The translations under genes and the position numbers were made by a program. This document shows positions 39,001 to 46,529 of a stretch of 64,000 nucleotides of DNA, one piece after another; within the stretch, counting starts at the first letter, position 1, and each line of letters opens with the position of its first letter. Origin of the DNA: Antedon bifida (lineage: Eukaryota > Echinodermata > Crinoidea > Comatulida > Antedonidae); assembly GCA_963402885.1 (NCBI GenBank), contig OY727103.1, positions 8,780,501 through 8,844,500 on the forward strand. The letters run 5' to 3'. The notes under the pieces are model-generated. The model did no database searches and had not been told where the DNA came from. It worked only from the letters and a program-made list of their open reading frames with translations.

Positions 39001-42000
39001 TGATTATTATATTATATAAACCAACTTAAACAAACTAGACAGATAAATTAATGTGCTACTATAATTGTAATACAATGTGTGAATTAATATTAATTGACTT
39101 TATGCAATGTAATATTGTTTCTAAAAATATATGTCGGTTATGGCATGTCTTCATTTCTTGCTTCATTCAATAACTGCTTCTAAAATTCGCAATAAATAAT
39201 TCAAAATAATTAATATTAATTATAAATTACATATTATAAATGAAATAGAGATGTTTGCTGGAACAGATACTGTTTTCATAATAATGACATAAAAACCACT
39301 ATGATTGTGTGTACATTACTACATGTTGTGGTGTTATTGATGCGCCATACTATGTGAGACAAGTCACAATTGCTGTTAGAATATCGCAAATACCTATGTA
39401 GTTTAGTGTCGCCATACTAGAAAGAAGTCATATTCATGTAATGTATTCATATTTTTTATGTTAAATTAAGACCCAATGAAATTAGTTCAAGAATAATAAA
39501 TATGTTCTAACCAGCTTTAAAAAAAAATAGACAGATAAATTGAAGAACTGCTATAATTGTAATACAAATGTGTGAATGACAATCGATTATATGACGTCAT
39601 AATTGGCGAGAAACACTTAGTTATACTATGGAATAATTGTTTGTACAAACACATATCGATCATGGCATGTCTGCATGATATAGTTTTTAATTAATTTATT
39701 TTGTATTTAATAACTGTTTTTGAATTTGCAATACCTACTGCTAAATAATTCATATAATTATAAAAGAGACGTCATGAATGGAATAGAGACGTTTGCTTGA
39801 ACCGATAATGTTTTATTAATACTGGCATAATAGACCTCCTAAAATTGTATGTTACCTCATTTTGTGACGTTGCTGATGCGCCGTGTTGTATGAGATAATC
39901 CACTATGTCTGTTGTAGGGTTGGCATATCGTAAATACACATGTAGTGGAGTGTATCCAAACTAGAAAGAAATCATAACCATGTAGTAGTAAATGTCAATT
40001 CGAGCTGTAGTGTAATCACATTTTGGTCATGCCACATTGATAATGGTTGTAAATTGTACATTGTTATGACAAAATCTTCTGAGTGTAAAAAACAATAAAA
40101 ACCAGCTAAACTCATTTGTACATTATTTACCACACATAGCTTGTTAAATAGCATACTGTACTGACCAACGTCAACGCAACAGTCTACTTGTCTACGCCTT
40201 TATAAAATAGGACCCAAATAAAATAATTTCAAGAGTTGATAATTATATTATATAAACCAACTTAAACAACCTAGACAGATAAATTAAAGTGCTACTAAAA
40301 TTGTAATACAATTTATGAATTAGTATTAATTGACTTTACTAGAGGGTGAGCTCGCTTCGCTCGCTCCCCCTCTAGGAAGTGTAGACGATGGTTCTCGGAA
40401 TGATAATGTTCTTCTTTTACGTTTTCTGTCGGTTACCATTATTGAAAATGCTTGATATTCGTAAAACTAATCTAATAGATATGAAAAGTGGTAAAAAAGA
40501 ATAACAAATGCTTGGTAAATTGTAGATAACAGTGCGATGAATTCTACTACAAATAGTATAATTGTGTTATTATAAATGTGGATGGGATGGACGTTTATTA
40601 GATAGTTGGGTTGGCGGGGGGGGGGGGGTGGGGGTGTGGGTGTGGTGATTATTATTCAAAGTGATGTTTTATTGGAGAGGCGTTTATTCAAATAAATATC
40701 ATCCTAATAAGTATTATACATTATTTAATTTAAACATCTTTTGAAACTAACTGCCGTGACAGAGTGGGCCATTTCGGCCCAAGAAAGAAGACATTACGGC
40801 TTGCAACATGGGCAGACATCTCGGTCCTAACAGGACACAGATAGCCTACAGTTATTCCTGTCAGCTATCGGGATTTCACTCGATTAATGTCTTATCAACA
40901 AATCTCCCTATGTAATTTTATAATACTATTCCCCACAATATATTCCGATTCTTTATGGCGTATATTTAATTTGATCTTTATTAATTTGCAGTATAATTTT
41001 TATTTTTTAACTACTGTACCTTTCACACGGGCGGTCCGTTCCTAAAATAAACAAAAAACTAAAATGGCTATGACTAATGGCCAACTTAAGCTCCAGTCCT
41101 ATCTGATTTTTTTTTTTTAGTCTTCCAAAGAGACACTGTATTGATTGATGGAAAGTGCCTGTTTCCTGTCACCTTTAGGGTCAAATCTATTATTTTAACT
41201 GCTCCCTTGTGTATAAAAGAGAGAAAATAGTTGAAACCAAGTTGCTGTAAGGTACTTGAACTTATCATAAACCCGGAAATAACTTGACCGCCAAGAATTG
41301 AAATTGAGTAGAAAATCTACTGTTGAAATCATAAATGTTGTTAAAAAACTCTTTATAATATCTTGCTAAGTTAGAAATATGGAAAAATAGCGTCGAACTG
41401 CACATTAATGTTATCAAATCTACGTTTCGCGGTACATCTGAGATAGATAAGGTAGGTATCCAAGGCGGAGATTTGTACCGAAGTTTTTGCATTGTGCTCG
41501 CCTATGTCAGAATTAACCATAATTTATATATAGATGCAATGTAATATTGTTTCTAAAAATACATGTCGGTTATGGCATTCATTTCTTGTTTCATTCAATA
41601 ACTGCTTCTAAAATTCGCAATAAATAATTCAAAATAAATAATATTAATTATAAATTACATATTATAAATGAAATAGATATGTTTGCTGGAACAGATACTG
41701 TTTTCATAATAATGACATAAAGACCACTATGATTGTGTGTACATTACTACATGTTGTGGTGTTACTGATGCGCCATACTATGTGATACAAGTCACAATTG
41801 CTGTTAGAATATCGCAAATACCTATGTAGTGTAGTGTCTCCAAACTAGAAAGAAGTCATATTCATGTAATGTATTCATATTTTTTTATGTTAAATTAAGA
41901 CCCAATGAAATTAGTTCAAGAAAAATAAATATGTTCTAACCAGCTTTAAAAAAAATAGACAGATAAATTGAAGAACTACTATAATTGTAATACAAATGTG

Positions 42001-43736
42001 TGAATGACAATCGATTAAATGACGTCATAATTGGCGAGAAACACTACTATGGAATAATTGTTTGTACAAACACATATCGATCATGGCATGTCTGCATAAT
42101 ATAGTTTTTAATAAATTTATTTTTTATTTAATAACTGTTTTTGAATTTGCAATACCTACTGCTAAATAATTCATATAATTATAAAAGAGACGTCATGAAT
42201 GGAATAGAGACGTTTGCTTGAACCGATAATGTTTTATTAATACTGGCATAATGGACCTCCTAAAATTGTATGTTACCTTATTTTGTGACGTTGCTGATGC
42301 GCCGTGTTGTATGAGATAATCCACTATGTCTGTTGTAGGGTTGGCATATCGTAAATACACATGTAGTTGAGTGCTTCCAGACTATAAAGAAATCATAACC
42401 ATGTAGTAGTAAATGTCAATTCGAGCTGTAGTGTAATCATATTTTGGTCATGCCACATTGATAATGGTTGTAAATTCTACATTGTCATTACAAAATCTTC
42501 TGAGTGTACAAAACAATAAAAAACAGCTAAATTCATTTGTACATTATTTACCACACATAGCTTGTTACATAGCATACCGTACTGACCAACGTCAACGCAA
42601 CAGTCTACTTGTCTATGCCTTTATAAAATAGGACCCAAATAAAATTATTTCAAGAGGAGTTGATTATTATATTATATAAACCAACTTAAACAAACTAGAC
42701 AGATACATTAAAGTGCTACTATAATTGTAATACAATGTGTGAATTAATATTAATTGACTTTGTGCAATGTAATATTGTTTCAAAAAAATACATTGGTTAT
42801 GGCATTCATTTCTTGTTTTATTCAATAACTGCTTCTAAAATTTGCAATAAATAAATCAAATAATTAATATTGCTTGAACAGAAAGGCCTACTGTTTTCAT
42901 AATAACAATTAATACTACGTTTAATAACATGCTGATCTTACAAATCATGAAAAACAAAAGCACAAACAAACAGTTATTGTACAACCCTGAAGTAAATAAT
43001 TGTTATAACTATAATGAAAAGCGAAAAAAGTGAATACATAGTTGTTGTTGTCCACTGTCAAAGAATTGTGAGTCTACTGTAGTCACCATTATGAATTATC
43101 TGTATAATTATTTCGAAAAGTCTTACTAGATTTAGATGAACCCAATTATGCTCTTGAAGTTTTTTATTCACATACACAAAATGGGCTCTTGACTTGAAAC
43201 TGTCATTCTGACCGTCTACCTAATCGGCCAACCCTCTACAGTAACTGTACACACCGATCTCATAATTTAAAACAAACATTAACAGTAGGCCTAAGTACTG
43301 ATTAATATCGTCACTAAGTTTATTTAATTTGCAGCATTCGTCAATGAAGTGTGTGTTATTGATCCAGGGTATTATACAGTAATCATTACATTTGAATATA
43401 GGAATAATGAAAACAGTTTTACAATTTACATACATGTAACGGTCTTCTTGGAACTAATTGAATGAATTAGTAATATGGGAGTCCTATCATTTGTCTTACC
43501 AAATTTGTTTTTTTCAAAATATCTGGCTCTCTTTCACATAATTCTTTAATTTGTTGCAAGTCATTAATATCGAATGCATTTTGTAATCTGTAACGGTAAA
43601 GGTATAGGATATAACATGAATTACATCAATACATTAACAAAATAATGATACATTTGTTTATAGCCTTGTTAGAAAATGTATTTAATATTCAAAGGCATAT
43701 AGTGTTGTTCTGCAACTTTACAACTCACCTCCACAT
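8145..43736 (-). CDS. Ankyrin-Roc-COR protein with C-terminal death-effector-like domains (25 exons)
   Basis: I joined the exons from GT/AG splice sites and frame. Coordinates (minus strand): 43736-43729, 43587-43500, 42381-42277, 39960-39856, 38761-38657, 23916-23812, 23528-23463, 23015-22911, 22449-22345, 21590-21486, 20819-20715, 18996-18912, 18758-18593, 18328-18231, 17981-17913, 17313-17171, 15714-15625, 15485-15294, 14460-14215, 12910-12716, 12551-12399, 12302-12003, 11100-10896, 9027-8965 and 8686-8145. The joined frame is open for about 1182 residues. Order: N-terminal cap (1-32), ankyrin repeats (33-362), Roc GTPase (about 395-615), COR (about 640-913), Cys/His link (914-1002), two DED-like modules (1003-1182). 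It is probably a cytosolic signalling GTPase of the ROCO class, with adaptor modules at both ends. There is no kinase domain, LRR, signal peptide or membrane segment. An in-frame TGA lies nine codons 5' of the ATG, which supports the start, but the 8-nt first coding exon is the least sure part. Which ankyrin exons are used in the mRNA is unknown. Confidence 0.82.
9031..10890. other. Intron of the Roc-COR gene
   Basis: AT-rich, with no recognisable element or exon besides those reported. The ORF at 10686-10889 overlaps the real exon end and the intron. Confidence 0.5.
10896..14460 (-). CDS. COR domain and Cys/His-rich link exons
   Basis: Exons: 14460-14215 (ends with IPLKWLDFQERLQEI, the start of COR), 12910-12716 (YMNDIGKILH and a wHTH-like part), 12551-12399 (LWKRLEKQGILEEKLL), 12302-12003 (FLVPCRMN and FLPDAVYHTLV) and 11100-10896. 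The patterns Lys-Trp-Leu, GxIL, the VPC strand and FLPDxxxHxLV match COR domains that follow Roc in ROCO proteins. The last exon holds CDACNPKEHHLVDLEKCLKN and a further PCG, a possible metal-binding cluster that I do not recognise as a named domain. COR mediates dimerisation and couples it to GTP turnover in known ROCO proteins. Confidence 0.85.
11163..11759. mobile_element. MITE with GGGCAAATTTACACAGAC termini
   Basis: The left end (GGGCAAATTTACACAGAC, then AGCGGTAACGGTAAGCGG) is repeated in inverse at the right end (CCGCTTACCGTTACCGCT, then GTCTGTGTAAATTGGCC). It sits inside the intron between exons 12302-12003 and 11100-10896. The left flank is TTA and the right flank is TTC, which hints at a decayed 3-bp target duplication as in PIF/Harbinger elements. 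There is no transposase. Confidence 0.7.
12920..14205. other. Intron of the Roc-COR gene
   Basis: Single-copy-looking AT-rich intron. I see no exon or repeat. Confidence 0.4.
15294..18996 (-). CDS. Last ankyrin piece and Roc GTPase exons
   Basis: Exons: 18996-18912 (EGKTAVSVLEENTQ, final ankyrin-like piece), 18758-18593 (P-loop GKEGAGKTS, residues 401-409), 18328-18231 (switch I, EPSTDGI, Thr426), 17981-17913 (charged helix), 17313-17171 (switch II, WDYAGQ, Asp509 and Gly512), 15714-15625, and 15485-15294 (G4-type THIDK, residues 600-604). All splice phases agree (1, 2, 1, 1, 0, 0, 0). By family knowledge a Roc domain binds and hydrolyses GTP and dimerises through the following COR domain. 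All expected nucleotide-binding residues are present, so the GTPase looks competent. The THxD form of G4 is usual in this family. Confidence 0.88.
15890..16470. repeat. GC-richer repeat block with partly inverted ends
   Basis: A GC-richer island in an intron. ACCCGTGTTT near 15970 and AACCCGTGTCATTCCCGTG near 16305 suggest a decayed inverted-repeat element. Its end (about 16395-16465) matches, in inverse, the CGACC-rich satellite and flanking GCAGTCGCGTGC of the fold-back element at 29.2-29.8 kb. Confidence 0.4.
19219..19376. repeat. Direct repeat, copy 1
   Basis: Nearly identical to 19742-19896 (shared ACATTTTTAAAT, AATTTCGCCGTAAATTTA and AATCACGTGACCAAACTAAT). Both are in the intron between the ankyrin array and the Roc exons and lie about 520 bp apart. 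Confidence 0.75.
19671..19706 (-). pseudogene. 3' remnant of an ankyrin exon
   Basis: Only the last codons (QGASITALNK) and the GTAATA donor remain of the 105-nt exon. The upstream part is unrelated sequence. It marks the downstream edge of the duplicated array. Confidence 0.65.
19742..19896. repeat. Direct repeat, copy 2
   Basis: Second copy of the repeat at 19219-19376, in the same orientation, with a small insertion (TACGTGTTTA) before the CACGTG motif. Confidence 0.75.
20715..23916 (-). CDS. Downstream cluster of ankyrin-repeat exons (six intact)
   Basis: Exons of 105 nt lie at 23916-23812 (DGYTPINLYLM...), 23015-22911 (DGDTPLYEYMRSNEP...), 22449-22345, 21590-21486 and 20819-20715 (all DGNTPLHEYMR.NEP...). 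A 66-nt exon lies at 23528-23463 (EGTNALHVFLSGRY...). All are phase 0 and most have a GTAATA donor. The last four are nearly the same at protein level (TLEVVDYLTKQGAS) and their introns are nearly identical over hundreds of bases, so they arose by recent tandem duplication. Each adds one 35-residue ankyrin unit. The short exon lacks about 13 residues in its middle but stays in frame. Confidence 0.85.
22075..22175 (-). pseudogene. Degenerate ankyrin exon copy
   Basis: The 3' two thirds match the DGNTPLHEYMRSNEP exons. At the 5' end the acceptor has become an A-rich run and bases are missing around the TPLHEY codons, so the frame is lost. The donor GTAATA is kept. It lies only 270 bp from the intact exon at 22345 and looks like a product of unequal exchange. 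Confidence 0.7.
23950..24003. repeat. AAT/ATA microsatellite
   Basis: A run of AAT units broken by AAC, in the intron before the 23.9-kb ankyrin exon. Confidence 0.85.
24660..25437. repeat. Decayed tandem repeats with CCCGGTACAATT motif
   Basis: Versions of the phrase TCCCAGTACAATT or CCCGGTACAATTCTGGTC, followed by ATTTTGATACCC, recur at roughly 60-110 bp spacing, from about 24970 to 25665. Copies are poor matches, so this looks like an old satellite-like block within the TIR element. Confidence 0.4.
25438..25593. mobile_element. Short MITE, 156 bp, termini GCTTGGTTCCCA
   Basis: GCTTGGTTCCCA at the left and TGGGAACCAAGC at the right form perfect 12-bp termini. GACGCAA and TTGCGTC continue the pairing inside. 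It is embedded in the decayed tandem-repeat block. Confidence 0.8.
26377..26740 (+). pseudogene. Decayed transposon ORF fragments
   Basis: Read in more than one frame, this stretch keeps blocks THDHLNYGRLLQLYHFQQIT, SIDQGH.HGIIGIT and LANLVDEFESQHLKRDDILI. I recognise the general pattern (HLNYARxxPxY ... DxxxEQ ... GIxGIT) from uncharacterised invertebrate element proteins. Its function is not known to me. Stops and frameshifts separate the blocks. Confidence 0.4.
28976..29048 (+). tRNA. tRNA-Ala(AGC)-like gene
   Basis: A 73-base cloverleaf: acceptor stem GGGGGAC with GTCTTCC (two G-U pairs), D arm GCTC/GAGC, anticodon stem CTCAC/GTGAG with loop TTAGCAT (anticodon AGC), T stem CCGGG/CCCGG and discriminator A. 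The T loop reads ATCATTG, where the usual loop has CGA at its centre, so tertiary pairing and the B box are damaged. A T5 run follows at 29054-29058. It is either a decaying tRNA gene or the tRNA-like head of the surrounding element. No CCA is encoded. Confidence 0.7.
29275..29830. repeat. Satellite-like tandem array with GTTTACCGACCGACC motif
   Basis: Five starts of the motif TTTACYGACCRACC occur at about 29286, 29411, 29543, 29671 and 29810, a period of 125-139 bp. Each is followed by TGCTGAAAATGTT and TTTATATTTGCCT. The array is flanked by GTCGCGTGC on the left and GCACGCGACT on the right. It lies between the arms of the fold-back element. Confidence 0.75.
31560..31815 (-). mobile_element. 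tRNA-headed SINE with conserved central core
   Basis: On the minus strand it begins AGTGGCCGATCGGTTAAGAC, like the A box of Leu/Ser tRNAs. A core with TTCGGATAAGG and TAAACCGTAGGTCC follows. The B box is hard to see, so the copy is old. The core resembles the one in the 5S-headed SINE at 47.5 kb. There is no ORF. Confidence 0.6.
31920..31962 (-). pseudogene. Fossil ankyrin exon inside the large intron
   Basis: After a TATAG acceptor the minus strand reads DGKTPLPDTYLLG and then breaks off. The flanking intron (31963-32060) matches the intron next to the DGNTPLHEYMR exons, including the motif GCAAATAATT. It is therefore a piece of the same array, left behind between mobile elements. Confidence 0.6.
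32525..32820 (+). repeat. Dispersed repeat, copy 1
   Basis: Matches 52105-52400 in the same orientation (shared GACGAATCGGCCCA, TTTTTAATTGTTCGTTTTAT and GTACAAACA). Family unknown and no coding motif. Confidence 0.65.
32840..33160 (+). repeat. Copy of the internal part of the 3.4-3.8 kb Helitron-like repeat
   Basis: Matches the minus strand of 3640-3830 (shared GCAATACTTTGACAATATTG, TTGGTCGCCATTTGAATCGA and AACGTCGTAGTGGTGTATCG). The hairpin end is missing here. A further piece of the same repeat is seen near 33370-33400. Confidence 0.65.
33161..34165. other. Intronic DNA without recognisable gene
   Basis: Contains open frames at 33620-33802 and 33897-34163 with no known motif. A short phrase, TTCTCAAAATAGAATCGTGTT (33942 region), recurs near 37540, so part of this is repeat. 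Confidence 0.4.
34170..34625 (+). repeat. Minisatellite, C-rich arm, unit like GGACAACTACCCCCTTA
   Basis: Many tandem copies, about 12-18 bp long, of GGACAACTACCCCC with or without CTTA or GG. They degrade toward 34600. Together with 34736-34995 they form an inverted pair. Confidence 0.85.
34736..34995 (-). repeat. Minisatellite, G-rich arm, inverse of the C-rich arm
   Basis: Copies of GGGGGTAGTTGTCCTAA are the reverse complement of the unit in 34170-34625, separated from it by about 110 bp of AT-rich spacer. The whole block could fold into a large cruciform or G-rich structure. Confidence 0.85.
34996..35770. other. Intronic DNA, no feature seen
   Basis: No convincing coding sequence. An open minus-strand frame at 34981-35184 is partly built from the minisatellite. 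Confidence 0.4.
35771..37087. mobile_element. Inverted-repeat element with CACACGAACCGGCGAATC termini
   Basis: The left end CACACGAACCGGCGAATC (35771-35788) is inverted at the right end, GATTCGCCGGTTCGTGTG (37070-37087). Inside, related phrases such as ATATTCGACG and ATTCGCCG recur on both sides, so the inner ends are also partly inverted. There is no transposase, so it is a non-autonomous DNA element of about 1.3 kb. Confidence 0.7.
37195..37327. repeat. Tandem duplication, copy 1
   Basis: 133 bp starting TTTTTGCTACTCGGAGACTG is repeated almost without change at 37578-37709. The two lie about 380 bp apart, a recent local duplication. Confidence 0.8.
37578..37709. repeat. Tandem duplication, copy 2
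   Basis: Second copy of the 37195-37327 block. It is directly followed by the 3'-truncated Helitron-like copy. Confidence 0.8.
37740..38546 (-). mobile_element. Helitron-like element, copy A, 3' truncated
   Basis: The 5' end is TCTATATATAAATTATGG on the minus strand from 38546, preceded by A. The body shares CGCGGTACATCTGAG, GTGATTGACACACCTTACCG and GACACAGATAGCGCA with the other copies. The hairpin and CTAG end are missing. No Rep/helicase coding sequence is present. Confidence 0.75.
38657..42381 (-). CDS. Upstream cluster of ankyrin-repeat exons (three intact)
   Basis: Three intact 105-nt phase-0 exons, at 42381-42277, 39960-39856 and 38761-38657, each encode one 35-residue repeat. The residues TPLHVYL and VDYLIQHGA fit the ankyrin pattern (TPLH turn, then the second helix and GA). 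The exon at 42381 has TQLH in place of TPLH. All have a CTAG or ATAG acceptor and a GTAACA donor. They lie in tandemly duplicated units of about 1.23 kb (39103-40338 and 41535-42762, plus partial units), each also holding a broken 97-nt exon copy. Helitron-like elements sit at the unit borders. Confidence 0.85.
39320..39416 (-). pseudogene. Broken ankyrin exon, sister of the 41.8-kb copy
   Basis: It is 97 nt and starts YGDTKLHRYLRYSN, with the same 8-nt deletion and the same downstream stop as the copy at 41748-41844. The shared damage shows the exon died before the segment was duplicated. Confidence 0.75.
40339..41534 (-). mobile_element. Helitron-like element, copy B, complete ends
   Basis: The 5' end is TCTATATATAAATTATGG at 41534, preceded by A. 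The 3' end is the palindrome CCTAGAGGG ... CCCTCTAG with core GCGAGCGAAGCGAGC, ending CTAG at 40342-40339 and followed by T. Length 1196 bp. The unoccupied site is seen in the neighbouring duplicated unit at 39102/39103, so the boundaries are exact. It is non-autonomous. Confidence 0.85.
41748..41844 (-). pseudogene. Broken ankyrin exon (97 nt)
   Basis: It aligns to the 105-nt ankyrin exons: it starts FGDTTLHRYLRYSN, and after an 8-nt deletion it continues in another frame, where AIVT and YGAS are visible with a TAG stop between them. Splice-like ends remain (CTAG acceptor, GTAATG donor). Inclusion would break the reading frame, so it is probably a dead exon. The same 8-nt deletion is found in the copy at 39320-39416. 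Confidence 0.75.
43500..43736 (-). CDS. First two coding exons (N-terminal ankyrin cap)
   Basis: Exon 43587-43500 follows a CAG acceptor and precedes GTAAGA. It encodes LQNAFDINDLQQIKELCERE and ends in KKTNL, a helical N-terminal cap like those before ankyrin arrays. Its first base completes an Arg codon split with the upstream exon, 43736-43729, which reads ATG TGG AG before GTGAGT. Together they make 32 codons and end in phase 0, as the following ankyrin exons require. The start exon is an inference from phase and splice signal; a longer 5' exon elsewhere is possible. Confidence 0.6.
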
Positions 43737-43739
43737 CTT

Positions 43740-46315
43740 AATTACTATATTGAGTCTTCATTTAGCCTTTTTCTTTGTTGGTTTCGTTTGATTTGTTTCT
43801 GTGAAGATAATATAATTAATGGCTTTTGATGAATAATATCTACATTGTATGTTGACATAAATGTGAAATATGAAATTATCATTTAAAAAGTGTAATATAA
43901 TACTAATAATATGAAACGTGTGGAATACAACATTTAAGGAAAATAAGTAAGCCCTGCATAAATGTGACCAACACATTTGTGACTATTGCTCATAATGAGA
44001 TTCTGTACATTTAATAAATGTTATATTTGACTTTTGTCATTTACCCATATTGGTAGTGTTTTACAGATTATTCAATCATACACTGGTAGAACTGTTTAGT
44101 ACATTACATAAGAGTAGTTTTGTCACGAATACCTTATTATAATACAGTATTCACCTTTGTGAATTTTACAATTAAATATTGTTTCTCCTATATTACTCGT
44201 TTAACTTGTTGTAGAGACTATATGTATAGGTATTACAAAAACCATTGAGGACCCTTATCATTCGTTTTATTTTAAATAGATAAAACTGTATATTATTATA
44301 ATATATATTAAAAACCCGATTAATAAGATACATGCATTTAAATTTACTTTAAATTCATAATTTTCTTCCAAGCAGAAATACTACGAAAGACATCACACCC
44401 ATAAGGAAGAATAGTCATGAACAGACTATTTTCTAACATAGGCAAACATAGGCCAGTACAACGTACATTAATATAGAAACAAGATATTCCACTCCAACAT
44501 AAATACGTTGCTTTCAATCAATGTATAGTGTATATGTACTTTCCTAATGATAGTTTTAAAATAATCAGTTTAAACAGAAAAACTTACACAACAGTTGATG
44601 TCATTTAAACAGTACATGTATGCTGACGATGCAGTATGATGATTGTATAACTTATACAAATAATACGTTTTTTATCTAACTGTAGCTAAGTTAAAACAAA
44701 TATTATCCATTGTTTGGTATTAGTTGCGAAATATAAGTAATGTATACATACAATAATTCACCATAGATACTGTAGGTATTTACTTTATTATTTAAATCTT
44801 TTGACTGTTTTTCAAATATAGTTTTAGTCCTGTAGTGTTTATGATAACATTACAATAGCGTTTCGCTAATCAATACAGATATCAACAAACAAATTGGCAA
44901 TTTTTGCTTTGCCATTATGTTAAAAAAAAAACAAGACAAAAACAGTAATTAAATATTTTTAATGATATACACAATGATACCGTTGATGAATGTTATATTT
45001 AAAGATATAATCCTGGAAAAAAAACTGTAATATAAAGAAAAACATTGTCAAATTGACTGGAAGTCAATAGGATTTTGATTGAATGTTACCGTTCATTTTT
45101 TCTTTTTAAGTGACAAACTACGAAAGTGTTTAACTTTATAAAAACTGCAAAATTACGCATTACCTTCATTTTTCCTGTTTTGGGGGATAAAAGCTACTCC
45201 ACAGGACTGTAGTCAACAATTAAATTTCTGTTGGTGCAGTACCCGCTGCACTGTGAAACACAATTACAATATAAACATAGTAATTGACTAAAAATGTGAG
45301 GTCAATTTTGATACGTGTGCTTTCTCAGTCTGATTTTACGCTAGGTCCGCCAAGTAAGACGTACCTGTACTTGGTTTACATTTTACCGCCGCATTTATAT
45401 ATTTTAGATGGTGCTCTCAATATGTCGTTGACATACGAATACGTTTTTGTGACGTATTAGTATCGTATTCCTAAGTTTGTGAAACCTTCCTAATAACTGT
45501 ATTATAATGTATTAACATTATAAGTTTAAATACACCAGTGTTTTCGTTGTAAGACAATAACGACGTATTTTACAGTGTTTCCTCATTTTGGAATCGCTTT
45601 TTTCAAAAAAACTATAATTAGAATAGATAAAATAATTATATAAAAAGAAGATCCAATTTCGACAATGTCCTCCAAATTAATTGTTAAAACGTCATTGCCC
45701 AGGAAATAATAAATTATTTCAAACCCGTTTTTAAAAAGGCCGCAGCAAGACACATGGTGTTCAAATAGCGTTTATTTGATTGACAACAATGCTTTAGTGT
45801 AGGTTATCAGATTACTTCCCTATATAGGCCTAATGTAAAACTAAGGGGTGGTGATATTGTTGTAGAGTTTACCATAATACATTTGCAAAGAAAACATTGC
45901 GTCAAAAAGTATGTAAACGTTGTTCATAATATGAATGTGAACTTTTCTAACTAATACAAATATTTTAATAAATAACAGATAAACGTAAAGTGTATAGAAG
46001 GAGAGAGGCCGATCACACTGTGACAACAAAACATCGCTATTTGCGATAATAAAAAAGCAACAAGCATAACTTTATCTCCTTATGTATAATCATTTGACTC
46101 CGTAACGCCCTCTGCAGTTTCTGCCATAGCCTGATTGAAAACAAAAATGCTGCTGAATGAGGGCGTGCTTATCCGAAAGCGACTTAACAAAGTAAACCAA
46201 CCCGAAACGAATTTTTATGATATAACATAAACGTGGACAAAGACAAAATCGTGGGCGAAAATTGACAATTCCGATATGCTTAGAAATCGATTGAAACGAC
46301 CAATACATTACTTAT
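43740..46315. other. Region 5' of the Roc-COR gene
   Basis: This is where the promoter and 5' UTR should lie. I see no clear TATA box or CpG island. An in-frame TGA at about 43761 lies upstream of the proposed ATG. No kinase or other exon is visible. Confidence 0.4.
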
Positions 46316-46529
46316 AGAGCCGGGCGTCTGAACGAGGGAACTTGGCGGCCCCCATGCCCCCAGTACCCAGCTAATGTACAGTTGCTCGCTTCGCTCGCAA
46401 AGTATTTAATTTTGTATACGCTTCCCCCGCCCACTATTAAAACGGATCTGTAAACTATAATATCACTATGGTATAACCGTAGTTTTTTGTGTAGGATTAA
46501 TGTGTAGGACTATATTGTGTTTGTAAACT

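Noticed and set aside
46320-46410. GC-rich stretch with GCTCGCTTCGCTCGC, possible Helitron end
   Set aside because: No CTRR end next to the hairpin-like core and no 5' end; kept only as a related word.
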